From Collinsella sp. CAG:166 (GTDB taxonomy: Bacteria; Actinomycetota; Coriobacteriia; Coriobacteriales; Coriobacteriaceae): 18,415 nt of DNA. Positions 7,173 to 12,654 of the stretch are shown here, piece by piece (positions within the stretch are counted from its first letter, which is position 1; each line of letters opens with the position of its first letter). The stretch is taken from NCBI GenBank assembly GCA_000434535.1, contig FR878614.1, positions 1 to 18,415 of the forward strand, given 5' to 3'. Below the pieces are notes generated by a model. It did not search any database. It had not been told where the DNA came from and was given only the letters and a program-made list of their open reading frames with translations. Both the position numbers and the translations under genes were made by a program.

Positions 7173-7282
7173 GGCCCCTTGGCCTTTAGTTTGATACAAG
7201 TTCCGCACGAGTCGGAAAGCACTTAATGTGCTTTCCGTGCGAGCAGGACTGTTCGCAGTAGCAAACTAAAGGCCAAGGGGCC
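7173..7282. repeat. Palindromic element B (21-base perfect arms, same core as A)
   Basis: The left arm 7173-7193 is the exact reverse complement of 7262-7282. The inner stem is GGAAAGCAC (7214-7222) with GTGCTTTCC (7228-7236) around TTAAT, and CGCAC (7204-7208) pairs with GTGCG (7237-7241). The core 7199-7252 is homologous to the minus-strand core of element A. Two stem positions differ from A and both are compensated on the opposite side. Each arm reads GGCC-CCTT-GGCC then TTTAGTTT, a small terminator-like motif. It lies between two converging gene ends (the remnant and the glycosyltransferase). Confidence 0.85.
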
Positions 7283-7314
7283 CAGTCAACCTATCAGCAG
7301 CGATTACTCGGCAG

Positions 7315-8346
7315 CTAGTTGAATTTGAAGATCTTTGAGGCAAGACGGTATAGGCCAAGCGTGGTTTTGTCTCCGGCCCGTCCGCGCAGATTGGTGAAGA
7401 ACCCGACCACGCCGTAGCGGGCACGACGATACATGCGCTCGTCGTAGGCCTTCAAATCATTCCACAGCGTCTTTAGGCGCTCGTCGGCGCAATCTTCCTC
7501 GGAAAGCTTGGTGAGCACCGAGCAGATCGCCATCATCATGGTGAAGTAGCCCATCATGTACGAACGTAGGCGTGACGACTCGACATCGCTGTACAGGTGG
7601 TACGACTCCATCATGATACGCGTAACACGGAACTGCTGGTCCAGACGCTTGACCATCGTGGCCTCGTTGACACTCTGGCCCTCGCGACCGATAAAGTAGC
7701 GGTAGAGGTCGATGTCGGCGTAGTACATGGTCTTGCAACGCGGCAGCGGCACGTAGGCGTAGATGTTGTCCACATAGAACGTGTGCGGCGGCATGGGAAG
7801 GTTGGACTCGCGCAGCACATCCGTGCGATAGCACAGGCTGTGCATGAGTAGGTTCTGGTCCAGGCGGAAATGACCGATCTGATCCCAAGAAAAGATCTTT
7901 TTGCGCGGCAGGGCAAATTTGTAGCCAATAGCGGTATGCGTGCCCTCGTAAACCTTCTCGTACACGTAGTTCGAGATAAACAGGTCAACGCGCTGGTCGC
8001 GCTCTTCAAAGCCACGCAGAATCGACAGCATGGTCGAAAGGGCAGCACCGTCAAGCCAGTCGTCCGAATCAACAACCTTGTAGTAGGTGCCCTGCGCCTC
8101 GCGCAGACCCGAAAGGACGGCAATACCGTGACCGCCGTTCTCCTGGTGCACCGCGCGGATGATTCCAGGGTAACGGGCCTCCCACTCGTCGGCCTTGGCG
8201 GCCGTCTCGTCCTTGGAGCCGTCGTCCACCACGATAATCTCGATATCGGTGGCGTAATTGCTCCCCTCCAAGATAGAGGTGATGCAATGGTCCATGTCCT
8301 TGGCGGCGTTATACGAGGGAATACCGAATGTTATGACTTTATGCAT
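7315..8346 (-). CDS. Family 2 glycosyltransferase
   Basis: A 343-residue cytoplasmic or membrane-associated GT-A fold enzyme that transfers a sugar from a nucleotide-sugar donor. The N-terminal half has the GT2 pattern: FGIPSYNAAKDMDHCITSIL, IEIIVVDDGSKD (nucleotide-binding Asp41/Asp42) and the metal-binding DSDDW near 93-97. No membrane segment is evident; the C-terminal part is basic and ends KIFKFN. The start is ATG at 8346, whose first eight bases overlap the glf stop, showing translational coupling; a start six codons further upstream would lie deeper in glf and lacks family support. Being coupled to glf suggests a galactofuranosyltransferase or another glycan-building step. Donor and acceptor are not readable from sequence. 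Confidence 0.88.
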   Translation of the reverse strand: MHKVITFGIPSYNAAKDMDHCITSILEGSNYATDIEIIVVDDGSKDETAAKADEWEARYPGIIRAVHQENGGHGIAVLSGLREAQGTYYKVVDSDDWLDGAALSTMLSILRGFEERDQRVDLFISNYVYEKVYEGTHTAIGYKFALPRKKIFSWDQIGHFRLDQNLLMHSLCYRTDVLRESNLPMPPHTFYVDNIYAYVPLPRCKTMYYADIDLYRYFIGREGQSVNEATMVKRLDQQFRVTRIMMESYHLYSDVESSRLRSYMMGYFTMMMAICSVLTKLSEEDCADERLKTLWNDLKAYDERMYRRARYGVVGFFTNLRGRAGDKTTLGLYRLASKIFKFN

Positions 8347-9541
8347 GGCAGGCGATAATCTCATCCGAAAGATCGAGGGCGGAATTGGTCACAGCGTCCA
8401 TATCGTAGTAACGATACTCGGCCAGACGACCCACCGGGTGGAAGTTCGTCAGGTTCTGGACGCGCTCAAGATAGCGCTCATAGAGCTCACGGTTCTCGGG
8501 CTCAAGAATGGCGTAGTACGGCGTCTCACCCGAGCCGGGCGTATAGGCCTTGGAGTATTCCTTCATGATGGTGGTCTTGCCGGGCAGGACCTGGCCAGTC
8601 ATATTCTTGAACTCAGTGATGCGCGTGTAATCCTCGCTCGTGGTGTAGTTGACGGTGCCCACGGGCTGGAACTGGTCCATATCGAGCGTCTCGAACTTCA
8701 TATCGAGTGTGCGGTACGGCAACGCACCCAAGTCGAGGTTGAACAGCTCATCGAGCGGACCGGTATAGACGATCTCGCCACCATAGACCTTGCCGTCGAT
8801 CTTGACGGTGGTCTCGTCAATCTCGAAGAGGTCGCGGGCGTCCACGTCGCAGAACACATCAATCAGATCGTGGTCGAGCATGTGCTCGAACAGTGCGGTA
8901 TAGCCGTCCTGCGGCATGCCCTGGAAGGGAGCTTGCGGGAAGTAGCGGTCATCATCGCCCACAAAGACGGGAACGCGGCCGGTGATCGAGGGATCGATCT
9001 GATCGGGCGTCTGGCCCCACTGCTTCATGGTGTAATGCAAAAAGACGTTCTCGTAGACGTAATCGGCGACCTCGGCCAAGTCGGGGTCGTTCTTCTTACG
9101 CAGCTCCATAATGGGCACCTTGACATCCTTGCCAAAGGTCTCCACGAGCTTCTGATACAGCTCCTCGCCGCGCTCGTCACCAAAGGCGAGCTTGAGACTC
9201 GCATGGTTGAAGGGCACGGGCATAAGGGTACCGTTGATGTTGGCGAGCACCTTGTGCTGATAATCCGTCCACTTGGTAAAGCGCGACAGGAAATTGTGAA
9301 CGCGCTCGTTAAAGGTGTGATAGATATGCGGACCGTACTCGTGGATCAAGATTCCGGCCTCGTCAGTGCAGTCATAGGCATTGCCCGCAATGTGGCTACG
9401 GCGCTCCAAAACGGCAACACGATAGCCGATGGTCTCGGCAAGACGGCGGGCACAAACGGCACCGGCATATCCAGCGCCGACGACAATCATGTCGTACGCG
9501 CCGGCGTTAAAGCCTTCAGGCAGGCCTGAGGTAATCTGCAT
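8339..9541 (-). CDS. glf: UDP-galactopyranose mutase
   Basis: A flavoenzyme converting UDP-galactopyranose to UDP-galactofuranose, the donor for galactofuranose in surface polysaccharides. It has 400 residues, slightly longer than the usual 370-390 because of an N-terminal leader of about 15 residues. The FAD-binding MIVVGAGYAGAVCARRLAE (GxGxxG at 22-27), LERRSHIAGNAYD, the EYGPHIYHT loop, MPVPFNHASLKLAFG and the C-terminal GRLAEYRYYDMDAVTNSAL are characteristic of Glf. AAGGAG (9552-9547) lies five bases before the ATG. It is the first gene of a two-gene operon with the overlapping glycosyltransferase and shares a divergent promoter region with pta. Confidence 0.96.
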   Translation of the reverse strand: MQITSGLPEGFNAGAYDMIVVGAGYAGAVCARRLAETIGYRVAVLERRSHIAGNAYDCTDEAGILIHEYGPHIYHTFNERVHNFLSRFTKWTDYQHKVLANINGTLMPVPFNHASLKLAFGDERGEELYQKLVETFGKDVKVPIMELRKKNDPDLAEVADYVYENVFLHYTMKQWGQTPDQIDPSITGRVPVFVGDDDRYFPQAPFQGMPQDGYTALFEHMLDHDLIDVFCDVDARDLFEIDETTVKIDGKVYGGEIVYTGPLDELFNLDLGALPYRTLDMKFETLDMDQFQPVGTVNYTTSEDYTRITEFKNMTGQVLPGKTTIMKEYSKAYTPGSGETPYYAILEPENRELYERYLERVQNLTNFHPVGRLAEYRYYDMDAVTNSALDLSDEIIACHA

Positions 9542-9585
9542 CGATACTCCTTGTCAAAAGCCACGGGCTCGTTAGCTGGGCTTTT

Positions 9586-9602
9586 CTCGAACATTCTTCG
9601 AG
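9586..9602. promoter_or_regulatory. Dyad CTCGAA-N5-TTCGAG in the glf leader
   Basis: CTCGAA (9586-9591) and TTCGAG (9597-9602) form a perfect inverted repeat with CATTC between. It lies 45-61 bases before glf, just downstream of a minus-strand TATAAT, where a repressor could block glf transcription. It resembles but does not match the actinobacterial LexA box, since the spacing is one base off. Confidence 0.4.
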
Positions 9603-9619
9603 ACATATTTATCAGAGCG

Positions 9620-9645
9620 ATTATAGCGCTAATGCGTCCTATAAT
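9620..9645. promoter_or_regulatory. Back-to-back -10 boxes for glf and pta
   Basis: A perfect TATAAT lies on the minus strand at 9625-9620 (toward glf) and another on the plus strand at 9640-9645 (toward pta). Neither has a good -35 at 16-18 bases. The -35 zone of each would overlap the other's -10, so the two promoters may compete for polymerase. The implied leaders are about 75 bases (glf) and 120 bases (pta). Confidence 0.55.
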
Positions 9646-9697
9646 GAGCTTGCCACACAAGGAAAGCTCAAGCACCGCGGCGTACATAATTGAAAGG

Positions 9698-9720
9698 TAA
9701 ACCCGCTAGCAGCGGGTTTA
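9698..9720 (+). promoter_or_regulatory. Hairpin in the pta leader, possible attenuator
   Basis: TAAACCCGCT (9698-9707) pairs perfectly with AGCGGGTTTA (9711-9720) around AGC, followed by TTCG. It sits between the plus-strand TATAAT and the pta ribosome-binding site, so transcripts from that promoter must pass it. A related AAACCC...GGGTTTATT hairpin lies before the second ackA gene (13887-13920). Confidence 0.55.
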
Positions 9721-9772
9721 TTCGTGAACAGCCGGGCGCCTGGAGCTTAGCGAAACGCTTGTAAGGAGTAAC

Positions 9773-10753
9773 ATGAGCGATTTCCTTAACCGTATGAAGT
9801 CTGCTGCCAAGGCCGACCTTAAGACGATCGTCCTGCCCGAGGGCGAAGATCCGCGCACCATCGTCGCGGCCACCAAGATCATCGAGGAGGGCCTGGCAAA
9901 GATCGTCATCCTGGGCAACCCCGACGAGATCAACGTTCCCGGCGCTACCGTCATCGACCCGCGCAATGCCGAGAAGCACGAGGAGTACGCGCAGAAGTTT
10001 GCCGAGCTCCGCGCCAAGAAGGGCGTTACCATCGAGCAGGCTCGCGCCCAGGTGATGGACGCCACCTACTTTGGCACCATGATGGTCAAGATGGGCGACG
10101 CCGACGGCCTAGTCTCCGGCGCCTGCCACTCCACCGCCGATACCCTGCGCCCTGCGCTTCAGATCCTCAAGACCGCCCCGGGCACCAAGCTGGTCTCGGC
10201 CTTCTTCGTGATGTGCACCGACACCCCGCAGTTCGGCACCGACGGCACGCTGATCTTCGCCGACTGCGGCCTCAACATCAACCCGTCCTCCGACGAGCTC
10301 TCCGAGATCGCCATCGCCTCCGCTCGCTCTTGGTCCACCTTCATGGGCAACGTTGAGCCGCACGTGGCCATGCTCTCCTACTCCACCATGGGCTCCGCCG
10401 GCGGCGAGGTCGCCAAGAAGGTCCAGGAGGCCGTGAAGTTCTGCAAGGAGAAGGCTCCCGAGCTCGCCATCGACGGCGACCTGCAGCTCGACGCCGCCAT
10501 CGTCCCCACCGTCGCCCAGCTCAAGGCCCCCGGCTCCTCCGTTGCCGGCAAGGCCAACGTGCTCGTGTTCCCCGACCTCGAGGCCGGCAACATCGGCTAC
10601 AAGCTGGTCCAGCGCTTCGCCGGTGCTGACGCCTACGGCCCCATCCTGCAGGGCATCGCCAAGCCGGTCAACGACCTTTCGCGCGGCTGCTCTGCCGACG
10701 ACATCGTGGGTGTCGTGGCCATCACCGCCGTCCAGGCTCAGATGGCTGAGTAG
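9773..10753 (+). CDS. pta: Phosphate acetyltransferase
   Basis: Converts acetyl-CoA and phosphate to acetyl phosphate and CoA, feeding acetate kinase for ATP. It has 326 residues, the length of the short single-domain type lacking the DRTGG regulatory part. Visible are KTIVLPEGEDPRTIVAA, DGLVSGACHSTADTLRP (111-127), TDTPQFGTDGTLIFADCG, EPHVAMLSYSTMGSAGG and the C-terminal NVLVFPDLEAGNIGYKLVQR and AYGPILQG motifs. AAGGAG lies four bases before the ATG. The strong use of GCC, CTC, AAG and ATC codons suggests high expression. Unlike the usual pta-ackA operon, the adjacent acetate kinase gene faces it from the other strand. A perfect nested palindrome follows the stop. Confidence 0.96.
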   Translation: MSDFLNRMKSAAKADLKTIVLPEGEDPRTIVAATKIIEEGLAKIVILGNPDEINVPGATVIDPRNAEKHEEYAQKFAELRAKKGVTIEQARAQVMDATYFGTMMVKMGDADGLVSGACHSTADTLRPALQILKTAPGTKLVSAFFVMCTDTPQFGTDGTLIFADCGLNINPSSDELSEIAIASARSWSTFMGNVEPHVAMLSYSTMGSAGGEVAKKVQEAVKFCKEKAPELAIDGDLQLDAAIVPTVAQLKAPGSSVAGKANVLVFPDLEAGNIGYKLVQRFAGADAYGPILQGIAKPVNDLSRGCSADDIVGVVAITAVQAQMAE

Positions 10754-10768
10754 CGTACGCACTCGCCC

Positions 10769-10899
10769 GAAGGCCGTACGGGCTAACCCCTGAAAACGTC
10801 CTCGACCAATGAAACGCCCCCGTTCTGCTCCTTCGGAGCTACGAACGGGGGCGTTTCTGGTCTGCGGATTGTTTTCAGGGGTTAGCCCGTACGGCCTTC
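10769..10899. repeat. Nested palindrome C after pta (perfect 29-base arms)
   Basis: The outer arm 10769-10797 is the exact reverse complement of 10871-10899. Inside, 10811-10825 (GAAACGCCCCCGTTC) pairs perfectly with 10843-10857. Within that, GCTCC (10827-10831) pairs with GGAGC (10835-10839) around TTC, and GACCA (10804-10808) can also pair with TGGTC (10858-10862). It starts 15 bases after the pta stop. The inner stem with its trailing GTTTC could terminate pta mRNA, but no proper T-run follows either stem. Architecture resembles elements A and B; the core sequence does not. Confidence 0.85.
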
Positions 10900-11060
10900 T
10901 GCCGTCACGTGACACTCAGGGAATCTGGGGTGGACGGCGGCTTGGCTACGAGCTGGAGCTGAAGACCTGAATGATTGGATGCCGTTGCTGGGAGCGCAGG
11001 CGTTGCTGGCCATGGTCACTTTGGGACCGAAATGTTGGCTGAAGTTCGGTGTCTAACCCA
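10900..11060. other. Spacer between palindromes, no gene seen
   Basis: No supported gene on either strand. It includes a perfect ten-base palindrome GTCACGTGAC (10904-10913). It also holds GGACCGAAATGTTGG (11024-11038), which matches part of the second tandem unit (from 11134) at 12 of 15 bases and may be a decayed further copy. Confidence 0.5.
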
Positions 11061-11246
11061 CCGGAAAGTGTGTCCCGGTTTGGAGGCGGATTGTGGGATG
11101 TAGCTTCCGCTTGGGGGCTGTTTGGGAAACTGTGGACCGGAATTTTGCTTTATTGTGGGTCGCACTTTCCGCAACCAGCCCCAAGCGGAAAGCGTGTCCC
11201 AGAATTAACGCTCGGAATGGGACAGAGTTTCCGCCGTTAATCCAGC
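11061..11246. repeat. Three tandem 62-base palindromic units
   Basis: Units begin at 11061, 11123 and 11185. Each has a 17-base left site, a gap of exactly 16 bases and a 17-base inverted site: 11061-11077/11094-11110, 11123-11139/11156-11172 and 11185-11201/11218-11234. The consensus of the six sites is GCGGAAAGTGTGTCCCA; the best copy (11185-11201) differs from it at one base and the second unit's left copy is the most decayed. In unit three GCGGAAA and TGTCCCA pair perfectly with the partner, with a three-base internal loop. Gap sequences are not conserved. The tails of units one and two are mutually complementary, so 11105-11120 can pair with 11176-11190 as an alternative fold. Confidence 0.8.
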
Positions 11247-11253
11247 TGCCAGC

Positions 11254-11289
11254 AAAAAGGCCTCCTGAGTCGTTGCTCAGGAGGCCTTT
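11254..11289 (-). terminator. Rho-independent terminator of the first ackA gene
   Basis: Bases 11256-11269 pair perfectly with 11276-11289 (14 pairs, AAAGGCCTCCTGAG) around TCGTTG. On the minus strand the stem is followed by further T residues (five Ts in all), 22 bases beyond the ackA stop. On the plus strand it ends in TTTCG, so it may also stop transcripts coming from the pta side. Confidence 0.9.
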
Positions 11290-11311
11290 CGTTTACATGC
11301 AAACGAGCGCG

Positions 11312-12490
11312 TTAGTTGTTCTTGGTCAGGCGCTCTACGTCGTGGGCGATCATGTATTCCTCGTCGGTGGGGATGACCATGACCGTGACAGAAGAGCCGG
11401 CGGCGCTGATGACCTGTGGGCCGTTACCCACGGCCTCGCGGTTCTTGTTGTTGTCGATGCGCACGCCCAGCCACTCAAAGCAGTCGCAGAAAGCCTTGCG
11501 GATCGACCAGTCGTTCTCGCCAATACCCGCGGTAAAGGTGATGGTGTCCACGCCCGCCATGGAAGCGATCATGGAGCCGGCCTGCTGCATGGCCTTGTAG
11601 GCGAACATATCGAAGGCGAGCAAGCAGCGCTCGTCGCCCTCGGAGGCGCGTGTACGGATGTCGCGGGCGTCGTTGGAGATACCCGAAATGGCAAGCAGAC
11701 CAGACTGCTTGTTCATCATGTCGTCGACTTCCTGGTAGCTGTATCCGCCCTCGCGCTGCAGGTAGCACACGGTGGCCGGGTCAATGGAACCACAACGGGT
11801 GCCCATCATCAGGCCGTCGAGCGGCGTGAGGCCCATCGTGGTATCGCGGCACACGCCGTCCTCGATGGCGGCGAGCGAAGCACCGTTGCCCAGATGGCAC
11901 GAAAGCAGACGGTGACAGCGCGAGCCCAGGATCTCCTTGGCCATCATCCACTCATAGCGGTGGCTCGTGCCGTGGGCACCGTACTTGCGCACGTGGTACT
12001 TGTCGCACACGTCCTTAGGCAACGCGTAGGTGTAGGCGACCTCGGGCATGGTCATGTGGAACGAGGTATCGAAGACGGCCACGTTGGGCAGCTCCGGATA
12101 CTTCTCGCGGCAATACTCGATTGCTGCGGCCTCGCCATAATTGTGCAGCGGGGCGAGCGGGGCCACCTCGAGAATCTTAGCCATGACCTCGTCGTCGACG
12201 ACCGCGGAATCCTTAAAGTGCCAACCGCCTTGAACAATGCGATGGCCAATGCCATCGATCGTAAAGTCGGTCTTCTCGAGCTCCTCGAGCACACGCGCGA
12301 TAGCCGAACGGTGATCCGGGAAGGGGACCTCCTCGGTTTGCTTGGAGCCACCGTTCTCGGAGTGGCCAAAGATACCCATGTCCGAACCGATACGCTCGCA
12401 GTTGCCCTTGGCGAAAACCTCGCGGGTATCGGTATCCAAAAGCTGATATTTAAGGCTTGAGCTGCCGGCGTTGACAACAAGTACGTTCAT
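11312..12490 (-). CDS. ackA: Acetate kinase (first paralog)
   Basis: Makes ATP and acetate from acetyl phosphate and ADP. It has 392 residues of the ASKHA fold: NAGSSSLKYQL with Asn7, GHRIVQGG with Arg84 (Gln replaces the usual His of GHR-V-HGG), FDTSFH with Asp141, YGAHGTSHRY with His173 and His177, CHLGNGASL with Asn202, MGTRCGSIDP with Arg232, FTAGIGEN and TDEEYMIA near the end. All expected catalytic residues are present. AAAGGAG lies four bases before ATG. A promoter is proposed at 12546-12573, so it is probably transcribed apart from the second copy, whose terminator stands between them. The family also contains propionate kinases; the nearby pta favours acetate. Confidence 0.95.
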   Translation of the reverse strand: MNVLVVNAGSSSLKYQLLDTDTREVFAKGNCERIGSDMGIFGHSENGGSKQTEEVPFPDHRSAIARVLEELEKTDFTIDGIGHRIVQGGWHFKDSAVVDDEVMAKILEVAPLAPLHNYGEAAAIEYCREKYPELPNVAVFDTSFHMTMPEVAYTYALPKDVCDKYHVRKYGAHGTSHRYEWMMAKEILGSRCHRLLSCHLGNGASLAAIEDGVCRDTTMGLTPLDGLMMGTRCGSIDPATVCYLQREGGYSYQEVDDMMNKQSGLLAISGISNDARDIRTRASEGDERCLLAFDMFAYKAMQQAGSMIASMAGVDTITFTAGIGENDWSIRKAFCDCFEWLGVRIDNNKNREAVGNGPQVISAAGSSVTVMVIPTDEEYMIAHDVERLTKNN

Positions 12491-12545
12491 GAGACTCCTT
12501 TGCAGTGCGATACGGTCGGCGCAGACCCCTTAAGGCGGCCGTATG

Positions 12546-12583
12546 TTAATAAGAAGTTATCACACCTTGATAAATAGCTATCA
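12546..12583 (-). promoter_or_regulatory. First ackA promoter with three TTATCA/TGATAA half-sites
   Basis: On the minus strand TTATCA (12573-12568) and TATTAA (12551-12546), 16 bases apart, form a plausible promoter about 55 bases before ackA. The same DNA contains TTATCA (12557-12562), TGATAA (12568-12573) and TATCA (12579-12583), alternating in orientation and about 11 bases apart, one helical turn. The dyad TTATCA-N5-TGATAA covers the spacer and -35, a typical operator position. Confidence 0.5.
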
Positions 12584-12603
12584 TGCATATCGCCCAACGA
12601 GCA

Positions 12604-12644
12604 CAAAAGAAGGGCCGAACGGCGCTCGGTCGTCCAGCCCCTTC
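12604..12644 (-). terminator. Terminator of the second ackA gene
   Basis: Read on the minus strand, GAAGGG (12644-12639) pairs with CCCTTC (12614-12609), with an inner CCGA/TCGG stem, followed by TTTT. It is 11 bases past the stop of the upstream paralog, so the two ackA genes are probably separate transcription units. Confidence 0.7.
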
Positions 12645-12654
12645 CCTCTTGCAA

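Noticed and set aside
6957..7226. 89-codon frame across elements A and B
   Set aside because: It runs through inverted repeats and the gene remnant, lacks a ribosome-binding site and has no protein-like features.
6955..7282. Insertion sequence or MITE with fixed terminal repeats
   Set aside because: There is no transposase, the ends of the two copies are unrelated while the core is conserved, and no clear target-site duplication flanks them. A non-autonomous element of another kind is not excluded.
8258..9529. Long open frame (423 codons) on the plus strand opposite glf
   Set aside because: It lies fully antisense to glf, whose FAD motif and family signatures are clear. Its product has no recognisable domain and reflects codon bias in G+C-rich DNA.
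9586..9602. LexA (SOS) box before glf
   Set aside because: The actinobacterial box is TCGAAC-N4-GTTCGA. Here the half-sites are one base off in spacing and the inner C/G pair is not symmetric, and glf is not an SOS gene.
11061..11246. CRISPR array
   Set aside because: Units are palindromic, diverged, only three in number, with 62-base period and no cas genes. Repeats and spacers do not follow a CRISPR pattern.
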